Positions 1 to 8,609 of a stretch of 64,000 nt of DNA are shown here, piece after piece (the first letter of the stretch is position 1; the number at the start of each line of letters is the position of its first letter). The notes under the pieces are model-generated. The model was not told the origin of the DNA, ran no database searches, and worked only from the letters and a program-made list of their open reading frames with translations. Position numbers and translations under genes: made by a program. This stretch comes from Halomonas eurihalina (GTDB lineage Bacteria; Pseudomonadota; Gammaproteobacteria; Pseudomonadales; Halomonadaceae), in assembly GCF_008274785.1 (NCBI RefSeq), contig NZ_VTPU01000019.1:1-64000 (forward strand), given 5' to 3'.

Positions 1-84
1 CTGTTGCCGTTCATCGCCTTGCAGCTGTGTGTGCTGTTCGCGCTGTTGTTCTGGCCGAACCTGGCGATGTGGCTGGTGAACTAA
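1..84 (+). CDS. C-terminal end of a TRAP transporter large permease (DctM-like), partial
   Basis: Frame 1 is open from the window edge and encodes 27 residues, very hydrophobic and ending LAMWLVN before TAA. A last transmembrane helix ending this way is typical of TRAP large (DctM) subunits. It sits just upstream of the sugar symporter and pentose genes on the same strand, so it may import a sugar or sugar acid for the same pathway. Only the tail is visible, so the family call is tentative. Confidence 0.45.
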   Translation: MLPFIALQLCVLFALLFWPNLAMWLVN

Positions 85-174
85 CTGGCTGTGAACCAGC
101 CCCTCATGACCATTCAACACATCATTCAACAAACCATTCAATACGCCATCCAACAACGCCAAGGAAGCAAAGTA

Positions 175-1548
175 ATGACGACGCGACGCCTGACCTACCT
201 GGAAAAAGTGGGATTCGGCAGCGGGGACATGGCGATCAACATCGTGATTTCCTCGATGTTTCTGATCATCTCGTTCTTCTACACGGACATCTTTGGCCTG
301 AAGCCGAGCCACATGGGTATTCTCTTTCTCGTGGCTCGCCTGGTGGATGCCATCACCGATCCTTTGATGGGCATCATCACCGATAAATTCAACAGCAAGC
401 GCGGACGATATCGCCCCTATTTCCTGATCTTTTCGGTCCCTTTCGGTATTTCCGTGCTGCTGCTTTTCACCACGCCGGACTGGAGCTATAACGCCAAGCT
501 GGTGTGGGCCTATTCCACCTACCTGTTCGTCACCCTGATGTTCACGTCCGTGACGATTCCTTACATTTCGTTGATCGGTGTGCTGACGCCCGATCCTCAG
601 GATCGGCTCTCCGCCAACGGTTATCGACTCTTCTTCGCCAAGATTGCAGCCTTTCTCGTTACCATCATCGTGCCCAAGCTGGCCGAATACGTGGGTGGTG
701 AAAACCTCCAGTTCGGCTACCAGTTTTCCATGGGATTGATGGGCGGGCTGGCCACCCTGCTCTTCCTTTTTTGCTATGCCAACACCACTGAACGGGTACA
801 GCACACCATCGAGGACAAACCACTGCGTTCGCAGTTGCGCATCCTGAAGAAGAACGATCAATGGCTGGTGCTATGCGCTGTCTGCTTCACCGGCACCCTG
901 GGCTATGTGATACGCAGCTCGGTGGCCGCCTACTATGCCAAATATTACCTGGGCGCCGATGCCACCATGCTGTCGGCCTTCCTCACCACGGGCGTCAGCG
1001 CGGCAATACTGGCCATGATCGCCTCGACATGGTTGACCAAGCGCCACTGCAAGATCCAGCTATTCCGCTGGAGCCAGCTGGCGGTGGGTGCCTTGAGCGT
1101 GCTGATGTTCGTCGCTGTAGGCCCGGGAGATATCGCCCTCGCCTTCGTGTTGTACTTTCTCATTTCCTTCATCGTCGACCTGCACGCTCCCGTTTTCTGG
1201 TCGGCGATCGCCGAATCCGTCGACTATGGCGAGGCCAAGACCGGGCAGCGTGTCTCGGGGCTCGCCTTTGGCGGCATTTCCTTCTGCCAGAAGGCTGGCA
1301 TGGGGGCGGCAGGCTTTCTCGTCGGCCAACTGCTGACCTTTTTCAACTATGAAGCCAACGTCGAACAGAGCGCCTTTACCCTGACCGGCATCGCGCTGAT
1401 GCTCTCGATCATTCCAGGTGTGTTCCACACCCTGATGGGTAGTCTCATGTTCAAGTACCGCATCACCAACCGCTACTACAACGCCATGCAAGACGGCGAG
1501 CTGGACGATACGACCCCAGCAGCCGTTAGCGTCAGGACATCATCATGA
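175..1548 (+). CDS. GPH-family sugar:cation symporter (MFS)
   Basis: A 457-residue membrane protein with about 12 hydrophobic segments. It opens with LTYLEKVGFGSGD and carries LVARLVDAITDPLMG and KRGRYRPY, hallmarks of the glycoside-pentoside-hexuronide:cation symporter family (XynB/MelB relatives). It probably imports pentosides or arabino-oligosaccharides across the inner membrane. I chose the ATG at 175, preceded by an AAGGA ribosome site; an in-frame ATG at 91 would add a repetitive Gln/Ile-rich extension with no good ribosome site. It is followed directly by a GH43 glycosidase, a common transporter-hydrolase pairing. The substrate is inferred from context. Confidence 0.85.
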   Translation: MTTRRLTYLEKVGFGSGDMAINIVISSMFLIISFFYTDIFGLKPSHMGILFLVARLVDAITDPLMGIITDKFNSKRGRYRPYFLIFSVPFGISVLLLFTTPDWSYNAKLVWAYSTYLFVTLMFTSVTIPYISLIGVLTPDPQDRLSANGYRLFFAKIAAFLVTIIVPKLAEYVGGENLQFGYQFSMGLMGGLATLLFLFCYANTTERVQHTIEDKPLRSQLRILKKNDQWLVLCAVCFTGTLGYVIRSSVAAYYAKYYLGADATMLSAFLTTGVSAAILAMIASTWLTKRHCKIQLFRWSQLAVGALSVLMFVAVGPGDIALAFVLYFLISFIVDLHAPVFWSAIAESVDYGEAKTGQRVSGLAFGGISFCQKAGMGAAGFLVGQLLTFFNYEANVEQSAFTLTGIALMLSIIPGVFHTLMGSLMFKYRITNRYYNAMQDGELDDTTPAAVSVRTSS

Positions 1549-1574
1549 CACCGACACGGCAACAGGAGAACGCA

Positions 1575-2552
1575 ATGGACAAGCCTCTTGCCCCCTTGAT
1601 CGAACAACGGGCGGACCCTTTCATCCACCGGCACGACAACGGCTACTATTTCATCGCTTCGGTACCCGCCTATGACAGGCTGGAACTGCGTCACGCCACC
1701 ACCATCGCCGGCCTCGCCGAGGCCGAGCCGGTCACCGTCTGGGAAAAGGAAGACAACGGCCCGCTCAGCGAGCTGATCTGGGCGCCGGAACTTCACTATC
1801 ATCAGGGCCGCTGGACCATCTATTTCGCCGCCGCTCCCAGCCGCGAGATTCGGGACGGTCTCTTCCAGCACCGCATGTATTGCATCGCCACCAGCGCCAG
1901 CGATCCCATGCAGGGTGAGTGGAGCCATCCCCGACAGATCGATACCAGTATCGACAGCTTCTGTCTCGATGGCACCGCCTTCCAGCATGACGGCGAGCTC
2001 TACTATGTCTGGGCGCAGAAGGAAGCCAGCATCCCGGGCAACACCAACCTCTACATCGCCCGGATGGCCACGCCGGAGACCCTCGACAGTGCGCCAGTGC
2101 GGCTTTCCATCCCCGAGTTCGACTGGGAAACGCGCGGCTTCATGGTCAATGAAGGCCCCGCCGTGCTGATTCGACACGGCCGCGTGCTGCTGACCTACTC
2201 GGCCAGCGCCACCGACGAGAACTATTGCATGGGACTGCTGTGGGCCGACCAATCCGCCGACCTGCTGAATCCGGCCAGCTGGACGAAATCGGCCAGCCCC
2301 GTGTTCACCAGCGACTCGCAGCGCTCGGTATTCGGCCCCGGACACAACAGCTTCACCGTCGCCGAGGATGGCATTACCGACATGCTGGTGTATCACGCCC
2401 GCACCTATACCGAGATCGTCGGCGATCCGCTCTGGGATCCCAATCGCCACACCTACGTCAAACCCATTGCCTGGGACGCCGATGGGTTCCCTCGCTTCGG
2501 CCGGCCATCGCTGGTGGAAACCCCGGGAGACGAGGATGTGCTTGCGGGGTGA
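1575..2552 (+). CDS. Glycoside hydrolase family 43 protein (arabinofuranosidase/arabinanase-like)
   Basis: A 325-residue cytoplasmic protein with no signal peptide. The three GH43 acidic residues are recognisable: catalytic base Asp14 in RADPFIH, pKa-modulating Asp132 in LDGTAF, and general acid Glu193 in NEGPAV. The five-bladed propeller family acts on arabinan, arabinoxylan or xylo-oligosaccharides. The lack of a secretion signal and the adjacent symporter suggest it cleaves imported oligosaccharides. The start at 1575 follows an AGGAG site; an upstream ATG at 1545 would overlap the symporter stop codon. The downstream oxidative pentose genes point to L-arabinose or D-xylose as the released sugar. 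Confidence 0.85.
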   Translation: MDKPLAPLIEQRADPFIHRHDNGYYFIASVPAYDRLELRHATTIAGLAEAEPVTVWEKEDNGPLSELIWAPELHYHQGRWTIYFAAAPSREIRDGLFQHRMYCIATSASDPMQGEWSHPRQIDTSIDSFCLDGTAFQHDGELYYVWAQKEASIPGNTNLYIARMATPETLDSAPVRLSIPEFDWETRGFMVNEGPAVLIRHGRVLLTYSASATDENYCMGLLWADQSADLLNPASWTKSASPVFTSDSQRSVFGPGHNSFTVAEDGITDMLVYHARTYTEIVGDPLWDPNRHTYVKPIAWDADGFPRFGRPSLVETPGDEDVLAG

Positions 2553-2567
2553 TAGCGCCGAGCCCAT

Positions 2568-2586
2568 CCATATGTACAACATTTGG
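2568..2586. promoter_or_regulatory. Candidate GntR operator upstream of the catabolic genes
   Basis: Inverted repeat CCATATGTacaACATTTGG with 7 of 8 matching positions per arm, about 70 bp before the start of the next gene. It shares the ATGT...ACAT core with the perfect palindrome before the GntR gene at 6646-6661, so the same FadR-type regulator may bind both. Not tested. Confidence 0.45.
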
Positions 2587-2654
2587 AATTATTTATTGAA
2601 CATGCCATCCTGTCCCGCATGCAGCAGCGGCGACACGCCGAGGAGAATGAACCG

Positions 2655-3659
2655 ATGCGCCTGATCCAGTGCCTGCACGAAGACCGCCTGCACGCCGCCC
2701 TGGTGGAAACCGAAACGACGGTGCGGCTCGCCGACACCGATACCTATCATCTCGCCCGCGACGCCATGGCATCGGGCCGGTCGCTTGCCGAAGTCATCGA
2801 AGCGCGCCTGACCGACACGCGCCTGGACTATGCCAAGCTCATCGACGCAGGACGCCTGATGCCGCCGCTCACGCACCCGGATCCGGCGCATTGCCTGGTC
2901 ACCGGCACCGGCCTGACCCACCTGGGCAGCGCCGACGCCCGTTCGGCCATGCATGCCAAGACCCAGGCCAACGAGGAAGATTTGACCGACTCCATGCGCA
3001 TGTTCAAGCTCGGCGTGGAGAACGGCAAACCCGCCGCCGGCGAGGTGGGTGCCCAGCCCGAATGGTTCTACAAGGGCGACGGCGACTGCGTGGTGCCGCC
3101 CGAAGCGCCGCTGCCCTCGCCGGCCTTCGCCCAGGATGGCGGTGAGGAACCGGAACTGGCCGGCCTGTATCTCATCGATGACAAGGGTCGTCCACGCCGT
3201 CTGGGCTTCGCCGTCGGCAACGAGTTCTCCGACCATGTCACCGAGCGCTTCAACTACCTGTGGCTGGCGCATTCCAAGCTGCGCGCCTGCAGCTTCGGAC
3301 CGGAACTGCTCATCGGTTCGCTGCCCGGCCACCTCGAGGGAGTCAGCCGCATCACTCGCGATGGCGAGACGCTGTGGCAAAAACCCTTCCTGACCGGCGA
3401 GGACAACATGGCCCACAGCCTGGCCAACCTCGAGCATCACCACTTCAAGTATCCGGGCTTCCGCCGTCCCGGCGACGTGCATGTGCACTTCTTCGGCACT
3501 GCCACGCTCAGCTTCGCCGACGGCATTCAGCCGCGCGAGGGCGATCGCTTCGAGATCGAGATTCCGGCCTTCGGCCGCGCCCTGCGCAATCCGCTGACCC
3601 AGGAAACAACCCACAACGACACGGACGTTTCACCGCTGACGGATGTTTCACCGCTGTAG
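2655..3659 (+). CDS. AraD1/GguC-type fumarylacetoacetate hydrolase-fold protein, probable sugar-acid dehydratase
   Basis: A 334-residue protein opening with MRLIQCLHEDRL and resembling the AraD1/GguC group of the fumarylacetoacetate hydrolase superfamily. The GNEFSDH and acidic FGPELLIG stretches lie in the metal-binding C-terminal half. Members sit in arabinose and other sugar-acid operons and are proposed 2-keto-3-deoxy sugar-acid dehydratases. The ATG at 2655 has a GAGGAG site 9 bases upstream. The last codons are a tandem duplication giving TDVSPLTDVSPL. A second, unlike FAH-fold enzyme is encoded at 5435, so the division of labour is unresolved. Confidence 0.7.
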   Translation: MRLIQCLHEDRLHAALVETETTVRLADTDTYHLARDAMASGRSLAEVIEARLTDTRLDYAKLIDAGRLMPPLTHPDPAHCLVTGTGLTHLGSADARSAMHAKTQANEEDLTDSMRMFKLGVENGKPAAGEVGAQPEWFYKGDGDCVVPPEAPLPSPAFAQDGGEEPELAGLYLIDDKGRPRRLGFAVGNEFSDHVTERFNYLWLAHSKLRACSFGPELLIGSLPGHLEGVSRITRDGETLWQKPFLTGEDNMAHSLANLEHHHFKYPGFRRPGDVHVHFFGTATLSFADGIQPREGDRFEIEIPAFGRALRNPLTQETTHNDTDVSPLTDVSPL

Positions 3660-3689
3660 GTACCACCCAGCTGTAGATACCATCCAGGC
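3621..3689. repeat. Two successive short tandem duplications
   Basis: An 18-bp unit at 3621-3638 is repeated at 3639-3656 with one mismatch and lies in the coding end of the preceding gene. It is followed by a 17-bp unit at 3656-3672 repeated imperfectly at 3673-3689, which covers the stop codon and spacer. This looks like replication slippage. It extends the protein C-terminus by six residues. Confidence 0.7.
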
Positions 3690-3766
3690 ACTTATCCAGC
3701 CAGGTCGCTGCAGGCACCTGCGAATGTCTGAACAGCGTCCCATCGTTACCCATGAAAGGAGTGACC

Positions 3767-5344
3767 ATGACACTAGAAGGCACGCAACTCATCGGACGTG
3801 AAACCGTTCTGGCCACGGGCGAGGCCTTCCACGCCATCGACCCGTCCACCGGCGAGACACTCCAGCCGGCCTTTCCCACTGGTGGCCAGGCCGAGGTCGA
3901 GCGCGCCAGCGAACTGGCTCGGGCGGCCTTCGACAGCTACCGCGAAACGGGGCTCGAGGCCCGGGCCCGCTTTCTCGAGACGATCGCCGACAAGATCGAG
4001 GGCATCGGCGATGAACTGATCGAGCGCGCCATGGCCGAGTCCGGCCTGCCCCGCGCACGCCTCGAGAGCGAGCGCGGCCGCACCTGCGGTCAACTGCGCC
4101 TGTTCGCCAAGGTCGTACGCGACGGTGAATGGCTCGACGTGCGCATCGACCCCGCGCTGCCCGAGCGCCAGCCCATGCCGCGAGTCGACCTGCGCCAGCG
4201 TCACGTGGCCCTGGGGCCGGTGGCCGTATTCGGCGCCAGCAACTTCCCGCTGGCCTTCTCGGTCGCCGGCGGCGATACCGCCTCGGCCCTGGCCGCCGGC
4301 TGCCCGGTGGTAGTCAAGGGACACCCCGCCCATCCCGGCACCTCGGAGCTGGTGGGCCGCGCCGTTCAGGCAGCGGTCGCCGAATGCCAGCTACCCGAAG
4401 GGGTCTTCTCCCTGCTCCAGGGCGCCGGCAACGAGATCGGCCAGGCGCTGGTCACGAACCCGAGCATCAAGGCCGTGGGCTTCACCGGTTCGCGGGCTGG
4501 CGGCACCGCCCTGGCGCGCCTGGCGCAGAACCGCCCGGAGCCGATCCCGGTCTACGCCGAGATGAGCAGCATCAACCCGGTCTTCCTGCTGCCCGAGGCC
4601 CTAGAGGCACGTGGCGAAGCACTCGCCGAAGGCTTCGTCGGCTCGCTCAACATGGGCGCCGGCCAGTTCTGCACCAACCCGGGGCTGATGATCGGCATTC
4701 AGGGTGAAGCGCTTGACGCCTTCCTGGCCACCGCCGCCAAGGCCGTCGAAGCCAGCGGCACCCAGACCATGCTGACGCCGGGCATCCGGGATGCCTATGA
4801 CCGCGGCGTGGCGGCCCTGGCGTCCAGCGACAAGGCGCGCGAAGTGGCGCGTGGGCAATCCAGTGACGCCCCCAATCAGTGCCAGACAGGCCTGTTCGTG
4901 ACCAAGGCCAAGGACTTCCTCGCCGACGAGACGCTCCAGGCAGAAGTCTTCGGTGCCACCTCGCTGGTAGTGAGCTGCGCCGACCAGGACGAGGTCAAGC
5001 GTGTCGCCGAACATCTCGAGGGGCAGCTCACCGCGACCCTGCAGATGGACGATGCCGACGTCGACTTTGCCCGTGACCTGCTGCCGACCCTGGAGCGTCG
5101 CGCCGGTCGCGTGATGGTCAACGGCTGGCCCACCGGGGTCGAGGTATGCCATGCCATGGTGCATGGCGGCCCCTATCCGGCCACGTCCGACTCGCGCACC
5201 ACCTCGGTGGGCAGCGCGGCGATCCACCGCTTCCTGCGTCCGGTGTGCTACCAGAACCTGCCCCAGGCGCTATTGCCCGAAGCCCTGCGCGACGGCAACC
5301 CGCATGGCGTCAGCCGACTGGTGGACGGCCAGCGCGAGCACTGA
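3767..5344 (+). CDS. Alpha-ketoglutarate semialdehyde dehydrogenase (aldehyde dehydrogenase family)
   Basis: A 525-residue NAD(P)-dependent aldehyde dehydrogenase. Catalytic Cys302 sits in GQFCTNPG, the general base Glu265 in AEMSS, and Asn159 in [10 protein letters not shown]. Length and motifs fit the 2,5-dioxovalerate (alpha-ketoglutarate semialdehyde) dehydrogenases that finish the Weimberg-type oxidative pentose pathways by making 2-oxoglutarate. Start at 3767 is set by an AAAGGAG site. It sits between two FAH-fold dehydratase candidates, which is why I favour this substrate over other aldehydes. Confidence 0.85.
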   Translation: MTLEGTQLIGRETVLATGEAFHAIDPSTGETLQPAFPTGGQAEVERASELARAAFDSYRETGLEARARFLETIADKIEGIGDELIERAMAESGLPRARLESERGRTCGQLRLFAKVVRDGEWLDVRIDPALPERQPMPRVDLRQRHVALGPVAVFGASNFPLAFSVAGGDTASALAAGCPVVVKGHPAHPGTSELVGRAVQAAVAECQLPEGVFSLLQGAGNEIGQALVTNPSIKAVGFTGSRAGGTALARLAQNRPEPIPVYAEMSSINPVFLLPEALEARGEALAEGFVGSLNMGAGQFCTNPGLMIGIQGEALDAFLATAAKAVEASGTQTMLTPGIRDAYDRGVAALASSDKAREVARGQSSDAPNQCQTGLFVTKAKDFLADETLQAEVFGATSLVVSCADQDEVKRVAEHLEGQLTATLQMDDADVDFARDLLPTLERRAGRVMVNGWPTGVEVCHAMVHGGPYPATSDSRTTSVGSAAIHRFLRPVCYQNLPQALLPEALRDGNPHGVSRLVDGQREH

Positions 5345-5371
5345 GCCGACGACAGAAACAGGCGGACTATC

Positions 5372-5402
5372 GGATCGGCGGCACCATCGGGGCCGCCGAT
5401 CC
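5372..5402 (+). terminator. Stable hairpin inside the pentose operon (possible attenuator or mRNA stabiliser)
   Basis: An 11-bp perfect stem (GGATCGGCGGC / GCCGCCGATCC) with a 9-nt loop lies between two co-directional genes. A TTTTT run follows about 10 bases later, too far for a classical terminator. It may partly reduce or stabilise expression across the junction. Confidence 0.4.
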
Positions 5403-5434
5403 CGTCACGTCGTTTTTCACAGGATGACACTCCC

Positions 5435-6601
5435 ATGTCTCAGGACAATCGACTCCCCGACGATCACCACCAGGCTTTGCTGGTCGGCCGGGTCTGGCGC
5501 GATACGCCGGAAGGTCCCGCACTGGTGATCGTGCGCGGCGGCCAAGTCATTGATATCTCCCACTCGATCGGCAACATGGCCGATCTGCTCGACCGCAGCG
5601 ACGCCGCGCGCTGGGCCAGCTCCGCCACAGGCCCTGTACTGTGCGATGTCACGACCTTGCTCGACAACTCCGAGCGTTCGCCGCAAGTCGCCCCGCACCT
5701 GCTGGCGCCTTGCGATATCCAGGCCATCAAGGCCTGCGGCGTCACTTTCGCCGTCAGCCTGCTCGAGCGCGTCATCGAGGAACAGGCCGGCGGCGATCCG
5801 GGCCGGGCCGCCGAGTTACGTAAGGAGATGCAGCGGTTGATCGGCGGAGATCTGTCGCGGATCGCCCCGGGCTCCGACGAGGCCATGGCCCTGCGTGACG
5901 AACTCAAGGCCCGTGGTGCCTGGTCGCAATACATGGAAGTCGGTATCGGCCCGGACGCCGAGGTATTCACCAAGGCCCAGCCGCTCTCCTCGGTGGGTTT
6001 CGGCGCCTGGGTGGGCCTGCATCCGGCCTCGCGCTGGAACAACCCCGAACCCGAGATCGTGCTGGCCGTGAACGCGGCGGGCATACCGGTCGGCGCCACC
6101 CTGGGCAACGACGTCAACCTTCGCGACATCGAAGGGCGCAGCGCCCTGCTGCTGGGCAAGGCCAAGGACAACAACGCCTCATGCGCCATCGGCCCCTTCA
6201 TTCGCCTGTTCGACGATCACTTCACCATGGACGACGTGCGCAGCGCCATGGTCGAACTGCGCATCGACGGCGAGGATGACGGCTTCAGGCTCGAGGACAC
6301 GAGCGACATGCGCGAGATCAGCCGCTCACCGGAGGACTTGGTCGGCCAGACCATCGGCGCCCATCACCAATATCCGGATGGCTTCATGCTGTTCCTTGGC
6401 ACCATGTTCTCGCCGATCCAGGATCGCGACGGGCCGGGCCAGGGGTTTACCCACCACCCAGGCGACACCGTGACCATCGCAACACCACGTCTTGGTACCC
6501 TGGTCAATCGCGTGGGACGAAGCGACCGCTTGCCGCCCTGGAGCTATGGCATTCGGCGCTGGCTGGCCGATCAGCAACGTTCGTCCACCAACCGGACGTG
6601 A
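5435..6601 (+). CDS. FAH-family 2-keto-3-deoxy-pentonate dehydratase (XylX-like)
   Basis: A 388-residue protein of the fumarylacetoacetate hydrolase family. Its length, the CGVTFAVSLLERVIEE segment and the GNDVNLRDIEG metal-site region resemble XylX of the Weimberg xylose pathway, which dehydrates 2-keto-3-deoxy-xylonate (equivalent to L-arabonate derivatives) to alpha-ketoglutarate semialdehyde, the substrate of the preceding dehydrogenase. The ATG at 5435 has only a weak AGGA nearby. The aldose dehydrogenase, lactonase and pentonate dehydratase steps are not in the window and presumably lie upstream. Confidence 0.75.
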   Translation: MSQDNRLPDDHHQALLVGRVWRDTPEGPALVIVRGGQVIDISHSIGNMADLLDRSDAARWASSATGPVLCDVTTLLDNSERSPQVAPHLLAPCDIQAIKACGVTFAVSLLERVIEEQAGGDPGRAAELRKEMQRLIGGDLSRIAPGSDEAMALRDELKARGAWSQYMEVGIGPDAEVFTKAQPLSSVGFGAWVGLHPASRWNNPEPEIVLAVNAAGIPVGATLGNDVNLRDIEGRSALLLGKAKDNNASCAIGPFIRLFDDHFTMDDVRSAMVELRIDGEDDGFRLEDTSDMREISRSPEDLVGQTIGAHHQYPDGFMLFLGTMFSPIQDRDGPGQGFTHHPGDTVTIATPRLGTLVNRVGRSDRLPPWSYGIRRWLADQQRSSTNRT

Positions 6602-6645
6602 CGCCAGTGGCGTAGCCGCAACTTCTGTGCCCACCCGGATTGCGG

Positions 6646-6661
6646 CTATGTTTAAACATAG
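6646..6661. promoter_or_regulatory. Perfect palindrome upstream of the GntR gene (candidate autoregulatory operator)
   Basis: CTATGTTTAAACATAG is a perfect 16-bp palindrome centred about 43 bp before the GTG start chosen for the regulator. Its position suggests autoregulation. The ATGT...ACAT core is shared with the inverted repeat at 2568-2586. Confidence 0.5.
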
Positions 6662-6695
6662 GCTAGGATCATCGCCATTTCTGCGGAGCCCGTCA

Positions 6696-7460
6696 GTGCC
6701 AGCAACTTCCCGCCCCTCGCGTGTACGCCCTTCCATCGCCGAGCATCTCGCCGAAGCCATCTTCTCCGGCCGCTATCGACCCGGCGATTTCGTCCCCAAG
6801 GAAGTCGACCTGGCCCAGCAATTCGAGCTCAACCGCTCAGCGGTGCGCAGCGATCTTCGCATGCTGGTCGATGTCGGCATCATTGAACGCATCTCGGGCC
6901 ATGGTTCCAAGGTTCGTGACTACGAAGCCTGGAACATCCTTGACCCGCAGGTCACCGACTGGATGACGCGCTATGCCGCGCCCAACCCGAGAATCCAGCG
7001 GGAGATTCTCGCCTTTCGCCTCGACGTCGAGCCCTATGTGGCAATGACCGCCGCCCGACGCGCCACCGCCCGCGATCTGGTCGCCATCGAGGAAGCCTTC
7101 GACGGCATGGGCAAGCACCTGAACGATACCTCCGGCGAGGAACAGCGCCGCCTGCATACCGAGCATGATGTCGCCTTTCACGTTGCCATCTTCAAGGCAA
7201 CCCACAACATCGTCTGGGCCCAGCTTTCGCACATACTAAGGCCCTCGATCCATCTGCTGATCGAGACGTCGAACATCAGTGCCACCGACCCTGAAGCCAG
7301 TCTCGAACGTCACCGTCAGGTCATGGAGAGCATTCGCGCACGGCGCCCCGCCGAGGCCTTTCGCGCCGCCCAGGCAGTCCTGGCAGGCACTGCCTCGGCG
7401 CTGGGCATCGAGCCGGGAGAAGGCACCCTGGGCGGCCAGGCCATACCGCCCAACGATTGA
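6696..7460 (+). CDS. FadR-subfamily GntR transcriptional regulator
   Basis: A 254-residue regulator. The N-terminal winged helix contains SIAEHLAEAIFSGRYRPGDFVP and QFELNRSAVRSDLRMLVDVGIIE. The all-helical FCD ligand domain follows, with R-D-VEP near the middle and the His-rich metal region EHDVAFHVAIFKATHN. The GTG at 6696 is favoured by a GGAG site 8 bases upstream; an ATG at 6648 lies inside the palindrome and lacks a ribosome site. It closes the pentose cluster and probably represses it until a sugar-acid intermediate binds. Confidence 0.85.
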   Translation: MPATSRPSRVRPSIAEHLAEAIFSGRYRPGDFVPKEVDLAQQFELNRSAVRSDLRMLVDVGIIERISGHGSKVRDYEAWNILDPQVTDWMTRYAAPNPRIQREILAFRLDVEPYVAMTAARRATARDLVAIEEAFDGMGKHLNDTSGEEQRRLHTEHDVAFHVAIFKATHNIVWAQLSHILRPSIHLLIETSNISATDPEASLERHRQVMESIRARRPAEAFRAAQAVLAGTASALGIEPGEGTLGGQAIPPND

Positions 7461-7540
7461 GCCACCGCCACCTCTCATGACGCCCGAGGCGAGCCACTGG
7501 CACCGTCGGGCCGTCATCATTGTTCATCCGACCAGCCACG

Positions 7541-7573
7541 AAAAAGCCGCCTGATGCATTGCACCAGGCGGCT
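7541..7573 (-). terminator. Rho-independent terminator of tRNA-Ala
   Basis: Read on the minus strand, AGCCGCCTG pairs perfectly with CAGGCGGCT around an 11-nt loop and is followed by a T-run. It lies 17 bp past the 3' end of the tRNA. Confidence 0.85.
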
Positions 7574-7589
7574 GATTCTCGAAAACTGT

Positions 7590-7665
7590 TGGTGGAGCCT
7601 AGCGGGATCGAACCGCTGACCTCAACACTGCCAGTGTTGCGCTCTCCCAGCTGAGCTAAGGCCCC
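7590..7665 (-). tRNA. tRNA-Ala (GGC anticodon)
   Basis: A 76-nt cloverleaf with encoded CCA. The acceptor begins GGGGCCT and the T-arm has GGTTCGATCC. The anticodon loop CTGGCAG gives GGC and decodes GCC/GCU alanine codons. It has its own promoter and terminator. Confidence 0.95.
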
Positions 7666-7696
7666 ACATGTACTCGCCGTTGCGAGAACGAGGCGT

Positions 7697-7725
7697 ATGT
7701 TATTCATTGAAGCGCGACTCGTCAA
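7697..7725 (-). promoter_or_regulatory. Sigma70 promoter of tRNA-Ala
   Basis: On the minus strand TTGACG is followed by a 17-bp spacer and TAACAT. The predicted start is about 25 bp before the tRNA 5' end. Confidence 0.7.
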
Positions 7726-7902
7726 CCCAAGGATCAGCAAAATGATAAAAAACGTTACCGAGACGCCATCACCAATTCCACTTAACCCCGTGTTATGCCA
7801 AGGTATGCGCAATTCAACGGAGGCTGCTCAGCCAGTCTCGCGCCCCTCTCGGCGCGAGCCATGTCCCTGCATTTTGTCCACCGCACAGTTAGGAGTTCCT
7901 TC

Positions 7903-8550
7903 TTGATCAGGGTTCTCGTCGCCGATGACCATCACTTGGTGAGGACCAGCATCGCCCATCTGCTGAATGACGAACCAGGCATCAGCGTGATCGGTGAAGC
8001 TGCCGATGGCGAACAAGCCATTGGTCAGGCCCGCCAACTCAAGCCGGATGTCATCCTGATGGATATCCGCATGCCCGGCATAGGCGGTCTGGAGGCCACC
8101 CGCAAGATCACCCGCCTGACCAGCGACGTGCGCATCCTGGTATTGACCGCCTTCATCGAGGAAGCCTTTGCCCAGCGCCTGCTCGAGGCCGGCGCCCACG
8201 GTTTTATCAGCAAGGGATCGCAGCACGACGAGATGGTCAAGGCAATCCACAGCGTGTTTGGCGGGAAGCGCTATATCAGCCCCGACATCGCCCAACGCCT
8301 GGTACTGTTTAGCATCGACTCCAACGACAACCCCTTCGACCTGCTTTCCCAGCGTGAACTCCAGGTCGCCATGATGATCGTCAACTGCCAGAAGGTCGCC
8401 GACATCGCCGACCGCATGTTCCTGAGCCCCAAGACCGTCAACACCTACCGCTACCGCATTTTCGAAAAGCTCGACGTGCATTCCGATGTGGAGCTGACCC
8501 ACCTGGCACTACGATACGGGCTGGTGGACGGCTTCAGCGAGGCAGACTAA
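7903..8550 (+). CDS. gacA: GacA/UvrY response regulator
   Basis: A 215-residue NarL/FixJ-type regulator. The receiver has the acidic pair in ADDHH and phosphoacceptor Asp54 in LMDIRMPG; the LuxR-type helix-turn-helix contains LSQRELQVAMMI and LSPKTVNTYRYRIFEKL. GacA is phosphorylated by the GacS/BarA sensor and activates Csr/Rsm regulatory RNA genes. The start is a TTG at 7903 with AGGAG 7 bases upstream, giving the usual LIRVLVADDHH beginning. The gacA-uvrC-pgsA order is the classical gammaproteobacterial one. A likely RNA target lies at 42365-42562 in this window. Confidence 0.92.
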   Translation: MIRVLVADDHHLVRTSIAHLLNDEPGISVIGEAADGEQAIGQARQLKPDVILMDIRMPGIGGLEATRKITRLTSDVRILVLTAFIEEAFAQRLLEAGAHGFISKGSQHDEMVKAIHSVFGGKRYISPDIAQRLVLFSIDSNDNPFDLLSQRELQVAMMIVNCQKVADIADRMFLSPKTVNTYRYRIFEKLDVHSDVELTHLALRYGLVDGFSEAD

Positions 8551-8609
8551 CCCAAGCCGGTAACGGGTCTGATAGGATGAATGCCGTTTCATCCGTTACC
8601 GGCATCCCG

